From Acidiferrobacteraceae bacterium (lineage in GTDB: Bacteria > Pseudomonadota > Gammaproteobacteria > Arenicellales > UBA868), in NCBI GenBank assembly GCA_002726415.1, contig PBSU01000038.1:3025-44675 (forward strand): DNA of 41,651 nt. Reading direction: 5' to 3'. Positions 1 to 9,395 of the stretch are shown here, one piece after another. The notes below the pieces were generated by a model. The model ran no database searches. It saw only the letters and a list, made by a program, of their open reading frames with translations, and was not told where the DNA came from. The translations under genes were made by a program, and so were the position numbers. Position 1 is the first letter of the stretch, and the number at the start of each line of letters is the position of its first letter.

Positions 1-7
1 CAACCGT

Positions 8-1039
8 ATGACCGAACTCACCCTGCACACCATTGGGGCTGCAGGACGTCAGCGACTGCGTACAGCGTGGACCGTGATCGCGATCCTGCCACTACTGGTG
101 GCAGCAACTGATCCGGGGCGCTTCTGGCAAATCATAGCGTCTGCTGCGCAGGCGCTTTTAAGCACGGCCCCCATCATCGCTATCGCGGTCTTTCTGATCG
201 CGCTTCTGAAGGCTACCGGCGCCGAAAATCTGGTGGCGAAAGCTTTTGCCGGTCGTGAACTGCGTATGATTGTGCTTGCAGCACTGGTTGGAGGGCTGGC
301 CCCTTTTTGTTCGTGTGAAGTCATCCCCTTTATCGCCGGTCTGCTGGCTGTTGGGGTGCCGCTGGCCCCGGTCATGGCCTTCTGGCTGTCATCGCCGCTG
401 ATCGACCCTCCCGCATTGCTCATCACAGCAAATGCACTCGGTTGGGATTACGCACTGGGCAAGACTATCGCTGCTGTGGCTATAGGCTTAGCTGGCGGGG
501 GTGCAATCTGGCTATTGACTCACCAGGGGTTATTCGCCTCAGTACTGCGTAGCCGTAGTGGAGGTGGGTGCTCAAGTTGCGGCACTGCACCCTTTTCGAG
601 CGCCAGTCAATGGCGCTTCTGGACAGAGCCGGCACGGCGCGAAATCTTTCGTATTGAGGCCATTGCAAACAGTCTGTTCCTGTTAAAGTGGCTCACCCTC
701 GCCTACCTCCTTGAAGCACTGCTGATAACCTATATACCCGCTGAGACGATTGGAAAGGTTGTAGGTGGCGGCGGCTTTGGCGCCATAATCATGGGCGCGC
801 TGGTCGGGGCGCCCGCTTATCTCAACGGTTATGCGGCCCCGGCCCTCGTGGCTGGACTAATAGAACAAGGCATGAGCAGGGGCGCCGCAATGTCATTTCT
901 GGTTGCCGGCGCCATCAGTTGTATTCCGGCAATGGTTGCGGTGTGGTCACTGGTCCGCTGGCACGTCTTCGCTTCCTACGTGGCTTTGGGATTTGCTGGC
1001 GCAATTGCCGCGGGATCCCTATTTCAGTTTCTCATATAA
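8..1039 (+). CDS. UPF0718/ArsP-like multi-TM permease (metal/metalloid efflux-type)
   Basis: 343 aa ORF with many TM segments and the motif PFCSCEVIPFIAGLL typical of the permease family; Cys-rich GGGCSSCG loop. Confidence 0.8.
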   Translation: MTELTLHTIGAAGRQRLRTAWTVIAILPLLVAATDPGRFWQIIASAAQALLSTAPIIAIAVFLIALLKATGAENLVAKAFAGRELRMIVLAALVGGLAPFCSCEVIPFIAGLLAVGVPLAPVMAFWLSSPLIDPPALLITANALGWDYALGKTIAAVAIGLAGGGAIWLLTHQGLFASVLRSRSGGGCSSCGTAPFSSASQWRFWTEPARREIFRIEAIANSLFLLKWLTLAYLLEALLITYIPAETIGKVVGGGGFGAIIMGALVGAPAYLNGYAAPALVAGLIEQGMSRGAAMSFLVAGAISCIPAMVAVWSLVRWHVFASYVALGFAGAIAAGSLFQFLI

Positions 1040-1060
1040 ATCCCAGATGAACCTGCAGCA

Positions 1061-1492
1061 CTAACTATGGATGTAGTGCTGTAACTGATCTATGGTGTAC
1101 TGCTGCTCGGCAATAATGTCCTTGACCAGGTCGCCTATAGAGACAATGCCTGTCAACTGGCCGGCGTTATCCAGTACTGGCAGGTGACGAATCCTGCGCT
1201 CAGTCATAATACCCAAAGCTTTGTCGACCGTTAGCGTGGTATCAACGCACAAAACCGGACAAGCCATGATATCGCGTACCAGCGTATCACGCGAAGACAA
1301 ACCCTTGATAATCACTTTGCGCGCGTAGTCCCGCTCACTCAACAGGCCAACCGGACGGCCTTCATCCAGAACTACCAGGGCGCCCACTTCGTACTCTGCA
1401 AGCAGGGTCAGGCTTTCGTAAACGGTCACGTCAGGGCTGGCCGTCAGAACATCGTGGCCTTTCAACTGCAGAATCTGGTCTAGTGTTCTCAT
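1061..1492 (-). CDS. CBS-domain protein
   Basis: Two CBS-like repeats (VGLLSERDYARKVI..., LTGIVSIGDLVKDII) in a 143 aa protein. Confidence 0.88.
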   Translation of the reverse strand: MRTLDQILQLKGHDVLTASPDVTVYESLTLLAEYEVGALVVLDEGRPVGLLSERDYARKVIIKGLSSRDTLVRDIMACPVLCVDTTLTVDKALGIMTERRIRHLPVLDNAGQLTGIVSIGDLVKDIIAEQQYTIDQLQHYIHS

Positions 1493-1578
1493 CCTAACTA
1501 CCTCAAAGTCAAACCCAGACTGGTGAAAGTATTACAAAGGCCTCGCACACACGCAAATAGGTCGTCTTTGCCGCACCT

Positions 1579-2343
1579 TTAGGCCGATAAAGCGCCGAGG
1601 AAAACGTATATCCCAAGGACACCCAGCGACAAAAAGAAAACGCGCTTGAACTGTCGTTCCGAAAGGCGCTTTTGGATCAATCGACCCAGCGCCATCCCCA
1701 CCAATCCGGCGGTTACTCCAGTCATTGCCAGGCTGACAATCCCCTGTGGGAAAAGACCCTGCCAACTGAAAACACTCGCGAGAACCAGATTTGCGAGAAG
1801 AAGGTAGATTCCCATGGCTTGAAGCAGTATCTGCCGATCCAGGCGCAATGCCTGCAGATACACCGCCAAGGGAAAAACGAGAACACCGGTCAAGCCTGAA
1901 AACACGCCGGTTAGCATCCCAGCCAGCGGAGACAACCACTTCTCGCGGTGACCTGGCTCAGGTGGCTGCCAGGACCAAAGTCCTGTACCGCTATAGGCTA
2001 GGATCACAAGCCCCAACAGTACCGTAGGCCAGTAAGCATCGACCTGTGCCAGGACGTTGGCTGTCAACCAGGTAAAAAGTGCGCCAGGGAGCAGGAGCCC
2101 CCACAACCGACGCCAGATTGTGATAAAACGCCCGCCGCTGATCGCCTGCCAGAAATTGGTAATGATCGCGGGCAGGAGCATCATTCCGATGGCATCGATC
2201 AGCCCATAAAGTGGCGTCAACAGCGTGATGGATACCAACGGGAGGCCAAATCCCACCACCCCCTTGACAGCGCCCCCCAGAAAAAAGACGGCGCCGACGG
2301 TCAGGTGAAGTTCGATTTGATTCATGACAAAGTACGAGCCCAC
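1579..2343 (-). CDS. TauE/SafE family sulfite exporter-like permease (TSUP)
   Basis: 254 aa hydrophobic protein with GGAVKGVVGFGLPLVSI and GVFSGLTGVLVFPLAVYLQAL motifs. Confidence 0.85.
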   Translation of the reverse strand: MGSYFVMNQIELHLTVGAVFFLGGAVKGVVGFGLPLVSITLLTPLYGLIDAIGMMLLPAIITNFWQAISGGRFITIWRRLWGLLLPGALFTWLTANVLAQVDAYWPTVLLGLVILAYSGTGLWSWQPPEPGHREKWLSPLAGMLTGVFSGLTGVLVFPLAVYLQALRLDRQILLQAMGIYLLLANLVLASVFSWQGLFPQGIVSLAMTGVTAGLVGMALGRLIQKRLSERQFKRVFFLSLGVLGIYVFLGALSA

Positions 2344-2543
2344 TCCTTATACGCGGTCAACAGTCCAGAGGCATTGTGGTCAGACTTGCCGCCTCGCATG
2401 GTCGGTTTGCACCGCCAGTGAAGATAAACTTCTGTTGATTCTAGCGTTCTGGCAAACTTGTGCACCTGCCTGAAGTTATCTTGGTATCGATGATACAGAA
2501 CGATACCCGCGAGCGAAAAAAATAATAACGTAAATCTTTACCC

Positions 2544-3425
2544 ATGCTGATTCGTATTCTTGAAGTGATTATGCCGGTCATCGTGGTGGTCGGCCTGGGC
2601 TACCTCTACACCCTGCGTTACCGGGCAGATATCACGCCGATCAATACATTAAGCCTGAACGTCTTTCTTCCAGCACTGGTTTTTAGCGTGATGTCCAGTC
2701 AGGAGTTCGAGCTGGCTCGCTACCCTGGACTTGCTGTCGCAGCCGCGGCAGTATTTTTCGGCTCCGGCCTGCTTGCATGGCCGATAGCCAAAATATTCGG
2801 GTATGACACCAGAACTTTTCTGCCACCGATGATGTTCAACAACTGCGGCAACCTGGGGCTGCCATTGGCTGTGCTGGCTTTCGGTGATGCCGGTCTGGCA
2901 CCAGCAGTCATCCTGCTGGTCGTCACTAACCTGCTTTATTTTTCTTTTGGCATCTATCTGGTCGACCGCCAGGTACACTGGCGGGATATCCTGGTCTCGC
3001 CGCCTATTCTTGCCTCTGTTGCGGGCCTGGTTGTGAACCTTTTGGATATTCGGGTTCCGGTCATGATCTCAACACCGATCGCGATGCTGGGTGATGCGCT
3101 TATCCCGATGATGCTTTTTGCATTAGGGATCCGCTTGGTTGATGTGAAACTGACCGACTGGAAAATTGGGCTGGTCGGTGCCGTGGTGTGCCCGCTGACG
3201 GCCCTGATCGTAGTGCTGACCATACAGCCGCTACTAAAACTACCGGATGAGCAGTTTCGCCAACTACTGCTCTACTGCACCCTGCCCCCAGCCGTGCTGG
3301 TGTACCTTGTGGCCGAGCAGTATCAGCAAGAGCCTGAAAAGGTCGCAGCCCTGGTGGGTTTTGGTCACATCGCGACCATTGTTGTTGTCCCCGCAGTGCT
3401 GCTGTTTATTCTGCCAGCGATGTAG
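2544..3425 (+). CDS. AEC family transporter (auxin efflux carrier-like)
   Basis: 293 aa, about 10 TM segments, MFNNCGNLGLPLAVLAFG motif. Confidence 0.88.
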   Translation: MLIRILEVIMPVIVVVGLGYLYTLRYRADITPINTLSLNVFLPALVFSVMSSQEFELARYPGLAVAAAAVFFGSGLLAWPIAKIFGYDTRTFLPPMMFNNCGNLGLPLAVLAFGDAGLAPAVILLVVTNLLYFSFGIYLVDRQVHWRDILVSPPILASVAGLVVNLLDIRVPVMISTPIAMLGDALIPMMLFALGIRLVDVKLTDWKIGLVGAVVCPLTALIVVLTIQPLLKLPDEQFRQLLLYCTLPPAVLVYLVAEQYQQEPEKVAALVGFGHIATIVVVPAVLLFILPAM

Positions 3426-3607
3426 CCAGATTTAGCCTCTAACGAAAAAACTTTAACTGGACCACAAGCCTGAATGGTGGTCGCTTGAGGGATGGTACGA
3501 CCCTACAACTGTCGTTAGACTCGCGCGCTACTGTCATAGTTGTACAACACCCTTTTAGGGCGTACCGCACACAACCAACCACGCGGATGGGAGCGACTTA
3601 CCAGATC

Positions 3608-4546
3608 ATGAAAGATTCTCTTTTTCAATATCGAGAACGAGGTGCCCGCTTTCATGGGAACAAGTTGTGGAATCTCGCCGTACTGCTTCTGCTCGGAGTC
3701 CTCTGGGGCCTGGCATTCTCACTCGCCCGCATGTCTACCGAGACCGGCATCCATCCTATTGCGATCAACTACTGGACCTGTCTGATCGGTGCACTCCTGC
3801 TGGTACTGTATTGCGTTGTGACCCGCCAGCGTGTGCCATTGCAACGAAATTTTCTTTTCCTATATATCGTATGCGGTGTACTCGGCTCTGTTATTCCCGG
3901 CACCCTGTATTTTTATGCTGCATCTCATGTCAGCGCCGGGGTGTTGTCTATCACCGTTGCGACCGTACCGCTGGTGACATTTGTTGGGGCCGCGATGTTT
4001 GGCATCGAAACCCCTTCGCTTATTCGGGTGACGGGCGTCATCTTTGGCATTATCTCTATCGCTCTACTGGTGCTGCCCGGCACCAGCCTGCCAAACCCGT
4101 CAGCGGCCTTGTGGGTGCTGGTAATGGTGGTAGCAGCAAGTTGTTATGCGGCCGAAAATTTAATCATTGCTGCCCGCACACCTGCAGGAAGTAATGTCTT
4201 TGTTATTGTGACCGGAATGCTGGTCGCCGCGACGATTATGCTGACACCCGTCATCTGGCTTTCGGGAACATTCACCGTACTGCCGTGGCCCCTTGACCGC
4301 CCAGGCTGGGCCATAGTCAGCATGGCACTGATCACAGCAACCGCATACGGTGGCTTTTATTATCTGGTGATTCGTGCCGGGCCTGTGTTCGCCAGTCAGA
4401 CTGCGTATGTCGTCACGTTGGCAGGTGTACTCTGGGGAATGGTGATTTATGACGAAGCCCATTCCCTATGGATCTGGGCTTCGCTCGCGGTCATGATTAT
4501 CGCCCTGACGCTTGTCAAACCACGAGAAGCGCAAGGGAAGATCTAA
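3608..4546 (+). CDS. EamA/DMT family transporter
   Basis: 10-TM pattern with two EamA-like halves; the internal ATG at 3608 is preferred over the ORF-track start at 3485, whose extra N-terminus is non-hydrophobic. Confidence 0.82.
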   Translation: MKDSLFQYRERGARFHGNKLWNLAVLLLLGVLWGLAFSLARMSTETGIHPIAINYWTCLIGALLLVLYCVVTRQRVPLQRNFLFLYIVCGVLGSVIPGTLYFYAASHVSAGVLSITVATVPLVTFVGAAMFGIETPSLIRVTGVIFGIISIALLVLPGTSLPNPSAALWVLVMVVAASCYAAENLIIAARTPAGSNVFVIVTGMLVAATIMLTPVIWLSGTFTVLPWPLDRPGWAIVSMALITATAYGGFYYLVIRAGPVFASQTAYVVTLAGVLWGMVIYDEAHSLWIWASLAVMIIALTLVKPREAQGKI

Positions 4547-5121
4547 ACAAGGCCACTGCGCGCCAATACCAGACCCCATAGCGCGAGAAACACAATACCC
4601 AGGTATAACGCCAGCCCTACTGTCATTGCCCGAATACGCCGTCCACGGCGGCGTGCCTGGACCTTGCGCAACCGGAAGCCCTCGACTGGCGCCACCAGAG
4701 GCACAAACCCAACCTGGGCAGCCTGTGATTCATCAGCGAGTGATCCGATGCGGATATAAACCCCTTCAGATAACTGATAGCAAGCGTCGAACTCAGCCAG
4801 CACCAACTCGAACACGGCCTTGGGCAACTCAGGCATGGCGGCTTTCAGCCGATGCGCCACCTGCTTCCGGTAAACCGTCCAGTTCGGATGCACCCCATCG
4901 TAGAGGCGATCCGGCGCCGCTTCCAGCGCATTTTCCATCCAACCCACGGCGGCTTTCACCTGGACCTCGGTCTGATCGCTGCGCCGGTGCAGGAAAACTG
5001 CAACTGCGATCACCCCCAAGCCCACCCACAGCGCGTGCTCGATCAGCGCGACACTGATAGCCCTGATCGTTTCAGTCATTGTGGTTTCAGCCTGATCATG
5101 ATCCCTTCTAGGGGTGGTCAA
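4543..5121 (-). CDS. Uncharacterised membrane protein (N- and C-terminal TM helices)
   Basis: 192 aa ORF with TM segments at both ends; start may be 5079 (MTETIRAIS...); family not recognised. Confidence 0.55.
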   Translation of the reverse strand: MTTPRRDHDQAETTMTETIRAISVALIEHALWVGLGVIAVAVFLHRRSDQTEVQVKAAVGWMENALEAAPDRLYDGVHPNWTVYRKQVAHRLKAAMPELPKAVFELVLAEFDACYQLSEGVYIRIGSLADESQAAQVGFVPLVAPVEGFRLRKVQARRRGRRIRAMTVGLALYLGIVFLALWGLVLARSGLV

Positions 5122-5194
5122 TCAAACCTGTCGCTCCCGGATACTGTTTAGACCGACAAAGCAGCGGGCAACAAAGCGATTACTGACATATGAT

Positions 5195-5208
5195 TTGATC
5201 TGAGTCAA
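5195..5208 (+). promoter_or_regulatory. Candidate FNR/ANR-type box TTGATctgaGTCAA
   Basis: 9/10 match to TTGAT-N4-ATCAA; followed by TCTAAT (-10-like, 5233-5238) at about class II spacing. Confidence 0.45.
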
Positions 5209-5224
5209 AACCACCTGCGCTTGT

Positions 5225-5752
5225 GTGGTTAGTCTAATCACCGGCAAGCACCAGTCTGGTCAACAAATCGCCCGGGAGACGCAACTGCCTGAAACCAGTT
5301 TACTCGACAGCATGCTCTCGTGCTGGAAAAAGCGCTATCCAGGAGCACCAGGACCGGATCCGGGTCTTTGTGTTATTGCCTGTCACATTAGCCGCTCGGA
5401 GGATAGCAGTTTTCACCTGCAGGCAGAGTACATCTCGGCTGATCCAGACTACCCGGGTAACTATATCTTCTTTGAGTGCCCCACACCCACTATGGGTGCT
5501 ATTACTTTCAATTCGGTCGGTGACGCCACCTCGTTTCTAGATCAGGAAGTTGACAGCCTGGTAAACCGATACCCTCAAATGCAGATCATCCGGATGGTGC
5601 CAACCTCACCGGCTGAAGGATTTATCCGCTCGGAAGTTTTCAGCAATAACCTCTGGGTCACCCGGGAAGAGGGATTACGACACCGTTTCGCCTGCTCTCA
5701 ATGTGGCCAACCCCTTATCGACCAAGCATGTCCAACGTGTAGCAAAACATAG
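5225..5752 (+). CDS. Uncharacterised protein with C-terminal CxxC...CxxC zinc-ribbon-like tail
   Basis: C-terminus FACSQCGQPLIDQACPTCSKT; the first ATG in frame is at 5312, so the start is uncertain. Confidence 0.55.
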   Translation: MVSLITGKHQSGQQIARETQLPETSLLDSMLSCWKKRYPGAPGPDPGLCVIACHISRSEDSSFHLQAEYISADPDYPGNYIFFECPTPTMGAITFNSVGDATSFLDQEVDSLVNRYPQMQIIRMVPTSPAEGFIRSEVFSNNLWVTREEGLRHRFACSQCGQPLIDQACPTCSKT

Positions 5753-5790
5753 CCGGGAATCTGACTCCACTCGACAGACCCTCTCTGGCG

Positions 5791-6552
5791 TTAATTTCTA
5801 AACTCAGGCTCTTCACAATCCAAGATCGACAGGATTTCGCTGAAATGCCGGGCCCCCTGTTCCGGGTAGGCATCCAACTGGCTGGCAGTTTTCTCTGCGA
5901 TCTCATCAGACAGAACACGCAAAGGCTGGCCGGTCTGTAGCGCCTGAATATAGTTGCGAGCAGCTCTTTCAAAATAGTAGAGACGATTAAAGGTATCCGC
6001 GACAGTGTCGCCGATAACCATCACACCATGGTTACCCATGATCATAGTTTTATGCGCCGGGTTCGATAACAGCTTCACGCAACGCTCGCCTTCGTTGGTA
6101 AACGCCAAACCCCCATAATCATTATCGATCACATAGCGGTTATAAAAGATAGCCGTATTCTGATCGATAGGCGGCAAACGACTGTCCGCCAGACTCGCCA
6201 AAACTGTCGCATACTCCGGATGCACATGCATGACACAGCGGGCGTGTCGACAGTGACGATGAATAGCGCCATGCAACCCCCATGCCGTCGGATCAGGCGC
6301 GTCTGCCTTCTCCATAGTGGCCATGTCATTAGCATCGAGCAAAAGCAGATCGCTGGCGCGAATCCGCGAAAAATGCATCTGGTTGGGATTCATCAGAAAC
6401 TGGGTGCCTTGATCATTCACGACCAATGAAAAATGGTTGGCCACCGCCTCATGCAGATCCAGCCGAGCGGTCCACCGGAATGCAGCTGCCAGCGCCACAC
6501 GCTCCTGCGTGAAAGGCTGTTCGGCTGTTATTGCTTGTGCATGGCTCGTCAT
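5791..6552 (-). CDS. Class II aldolase/adducin family protein
   Basis: Conserved HxH metal-site context (CVMHVHPEYATVLA) and MGNHGVMVIG motif. Confidence 0.9.
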   Translation of the reverse strand: MTSHAQAITAEQPFTQERVALAAAFRWTARLDLHEAVANHFSLVVNDQGTQFLMNPNQMHFSRIRASDLLLLDANDMATMEKADAPDPTAWGLHGAIHRHCRHARCVMHVHPEYATVLASLADSRLPPIDQNTAIFYNRYVIDNDYGGLAFTNEGERCVKLLSNPAHKTMIMGNHGVMVIGDTVADTFNRLYYFERAARNYIQALQTGQPLRVLSDEIAEKTASQLDAYPEQGARHFSEILSILDCEEPEFRN

Positions 6553-6596
6553 TACGATTCTCCCGATATGCCCTGGTGTAGTTTTTGCTCGGCTTC

Positions 6597-6818
6597 TTAC
6601 GATTCCGGACGCTGCCAGCCCTCGCCGCTACCACATCGAAGACAGCGCTGGTTCATAAAGACCTCGTCCCAGTCCGCGTCAGTCACCATGTAGTCCAAAA
6701 TGACTCTTAGCGCTTTCGAGGTGCTGCGAAATCCATAGGTCTCCTTCGCATACTCCAGCATCGTTACCGTATCCTGATGCAACTCCACCTCCAGGGTGGT
6801 TTTCTTTCTCATTGCCAT
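6597..6818 (-). CDS. Small ribbon-helix-helix-like protein with C-terminal CLRCG
   Basis: MAMRKKTTLEVELHQDTVTMLEYAKETYGFRSTSKALRVILDYM resembles an RHH/CopG fold; lies directly upstream of the aldolase gene. Confidence 0.6.
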   Translation of the reverse strand: MAMRKKTTLEVELHQDTVTMLEYAKETYGFRSTSKALRVILDYMVTDADWDEVFMNQRCLRCGSGEGWQRPES

Positions 6819-6881
6819 TTCACACGTCCCTGACGTTATTTTTCTGCGAGCGATGGTAGCATCCATACACCGGACGGGTAA

Positions 6882-6914
6882 TCCCCCAGGGACAATACCT
6901 GGCAGCCCGGGGGA
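6882..6914. promoter_or_regulatory. Inverted repeat in divergent promoter region
   Basis: TCCCCC-A-GGG / CCC-GGGGGA stem; overlapping alternative CCAGG/CCTGG stem. Confidence 0.3.
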
Positions 6915-6968
6915 ATTGATCGCTGGCCCCGGTTACGCCATTATTCCGGACCCGCCAGACAACTAACC

Positions 6969-7769
6969 ATGGAGCACCACTTGGAACTCACACATATTGA
7001 TTACCAGCGAGATCAGGCTATTGCTGTGATTTGCCTGAATCAACCTGAGGGAGGCAATACCCTGTCGCGACAAATGGCATTGGACCTGCTGTCGGCTACT
7101 CAGGAGGCGCAAAACGACCAGAGCGTACGTGCGGTTGTGTTCAGCGCCCATGGGCCCATGTTCAGTTTTGGTGGCGATTTGAAGGAGTTTCAGCGCTTTG
7201 GCAAAAATGCAGAAGAACTGGTGACTGTCGCCGATCGATGGCACGAAGCGCAGCAGTCCTTTCTGACTATGCCCAAACCAGTCGTGGTAGGTGTTAACGG
7301 TATGGCAGCTGGCGGTGGTGTGCCTATGACCCTGGTCGGCGATATTGTCCTGGTGGATGAGACGGCACGTTACCGCCTTGCCTACACAGCAGCAGGACTC
7401 AGCCCTGACGGAGGCTCTACCTGGCTGCTGCCTCGGCTGATCGGACTTCGCCGAACCCAGGAACTTATTTTTGAGAACCGGGAGCTGTCGGCAGCAGAAG
7501 CGGTCGAGTGGGGACTGGCGACACGCACAGTCCCTCAGGGTAGTGCGCTCGACGCCGCCATCGCACTGGCGCATACCTTTTCAAAGGGGGCCACCCAGGC
7601 ATTCGCCTCCTCCCGACGAATGCTGCATGCCAGTTTCGATAATGACTTCATGACACAAACCGCAATGGAGACCCAGGAGATCGGCGCCAACATGACCGGC
7701 TCAGATGGCCAGGAAGGGCTCGATGCCTTTATCAACAAACGCTTGCCAGAGTTCACCGGCAAACAATAA
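6969..7769 (+). CDS. Enoyl-CoA hydratase/isomerase family protein
   Basis: Crotonase motifs (FSFGGDLKEF..., GVNGMAAGGGVPMTLVGDIVL). Confidence 0.9.
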   Translation: MEHHLELTHIDYQRDQAIAVICLNQPEGGNTLSRQMALDLLSATQEAQNDQSVRAVVFSAHGPMFSFGGDLKEFQRFGKNAEELVTVADRWHEAQQSFLTMPKPVVVGVNGMAAGGGVPMTLVGDIVLVDETARYRLAYTAAGLSPDGGSTWLLPRLIGLRRTQELIFENRELSAAEAVEWGLATRTVPQGSALDAAIALAHTFSKGATQAFASSRRMLHASFDNDFMTQTAMETQEIGANMTGSDGQEGLDAFINKRLPEFTGKQ

Positions 7770-7783
7770 GGAGTCTATCGTTA

Positions 7784-8586
7784 TGACAGTGCCCTTCGAT
7801 TTTTCTGGCCAGAATGTGCTGGTTATTGGTGGCACCAGTGGGATCAACCTGGGTATCGCCCAGGGCTTCGCCAAAGCCGGGGCAAAGCTTGGTGTCATCA
7901 GTCGATCTCAGGAAAAGGTGGATGCCGCAGTGACACTGCTTTCTAAGCACACTGATGCCATGGGCTTTAGCGCCGATGTTCGCGATTACGAGGCTATCGA
8001 TTCGTGTACCCGGGAGTTCAGCGAACACTTGGGGTCTATTGATGTGCTTGTTTCAGGTGCTGCAGGCAACTTCCCGGCTGCGGCCAATGCGATGTCAGCC
8101 AATGGGTTCAAGGCAGTAATGGATATCGATCTGCTGGGCACTTTTCAGGTCTTACGCTGTGCTTATTCCTTTCTCAAAAAACCCGGTAGTGCGGTCATCA
8201 ACATCTCTGCTCCGCAGGCATTCCAGCCAATGGAAATGCAGGCCCACGTGTGCGCCGCTAAAGCGGGTGTCGACATGCTGACACGTGTGCTGGCGATGGA
8301 ATGGGGGTTAGAAGGCATCCGGGTCAACTCGATCGTCCCCGGACCAATTAGCGACACAGAGGGAATGGCGCGATTGGCGCCCACGGAAAAAATGCAGCAA
8401 GCGGTAACCGCCTCAGTTCCATTGGGCAGACAAGGCACTAAAGACGATATTGCGGATGCGGCACTGTTTCTGGCATCACCGCTGGCCTCCTACATCACCG
8501 GGGCCATACTGCCGGTGGACGGGGGCTGGTCATTAAGCGGCTTTTCCTCACTGGGCAACGCCCTTAAGGCGAAAAGCCCAACATGA
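7784..8586 (+). CDS. SDR family oxidoreductase (2,4-dienoyl-CoA reductase-like)
   Basis: GGTSGINLGIAQGFAKAG nucleotide-binding motif, SITGAILPVDGGW-like C-terminus; ATG at 7784 with SD aaggag rather than 7705. Confidence 0.88.
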
Positions 8587-8625
8587 GTTGTCGCTACCAC
8601 TACCGCCGATCAAAGAAGAAGATCG

Positions 8626-9246
8626 ATGAAGCACAAAGTTGACTCGCGTCTGACACGAAACTATGGCGAGAAAAGCAGCGACGACTTTCGCCAGGTATAC
8701 CGGGAATGGGCGGATACCTATGATCACGATCTCGTCCATGAGTTTGGTTACCAGGCACCGCAGGCAGCTGTTGCCTGCCTACGCACACACCTGACGTCGC
8801 TCGACAGTACTATTCTTGATATGGGTTGCGGCACAGGCCTGGTCGGTCAACTGCTGCATGATGCCGGGTATCGCACCATTGATGGGCTGGATCTTTCACC
8901 GGAAATGCTGGCAAAGGCCAATGGGCGGGGAGTCTATCGATCTCTGGATGAGGCTGACCTGGCGCAGGACCTGGCTCTTGAACCGGTTTACGACGCCATT
9001 ATCTGCGTGGGGGTATTCTCACATCAGCCCAGTCAGCCTTTTGATCTGGCCAAGCTATTTGCCGGCCTCAAGCCTGACGGCACGCTGATCGCTACCGTTA
9101 ATGGCAAGGGTTGGCATGAGATTGGCTGGGATGAGCTGCTGAAAAAGAGCGCTCACCGACAGGGTTTTCACATAGAAGCTATATCGGATATTCCCTATCT
9201 CTCCCGACAGCATATCTCGGGGAAACTGCTGGTGTTGCGTCCCTGA
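8626..9246 (+). CDS. Class I SAM-dependent methyltransferase
   Basis: ILDMGCGTGLVGQLL motif I. Confidence 0.88.
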   Translation: MKHKVDSRLTRNYGEKSSDDFRQVYREWADTYDHDLVHEFGYQAPQAAVACLRTHLTSLDSTILDMGCGTGLVGQLLHDAGYRTIDGLDLSPEMLAKANGRGVYRSLDEADLAQDLALEPVYDAIICVGVFSHQPSQPFDLAKLFAGLKPDGTLIATVNGKGWHEIGWDELLKKSAHRQGFHIEAISDIPYLSRQHISGKLLVLRP

Positions 9247-9294
9247 GCATCCGTGCTGGCCCATCTGCTTTATTAGCGTCGGCACGCAATTGAT

Positions 9295-9321
9295 CCACCG
9301 ACCCCGATTTGGCGTCGGTGG
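9295..9321. terminator. Stem-loop between methyltransferase and EamA gene (possible terminator, no clear T-tract)
   Basis: Perfect 8-bp stem CCACCGAC/GTCGGTGG with 11-nt loop. Confidence 0.3.
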
Positions 9322-9395
9322 GATATCGCCAGATGTGCTGACTGCCGTATGATCGGGTCACTCTGACAACCCTTTTTGTTGGCAACAATCTTTTT

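Noticed and set aside
1532-1939. 135-aa minus-strand ORF
   Set aside because: Out-of-frame shadow of the TauE/SafE gene.
4512-5057. 181-aa plus-strand ORF
   Set aside because: Antisense to the membrane protein gene; Pro/Arg-rich low-complexity translation typical of a shadow ORF.
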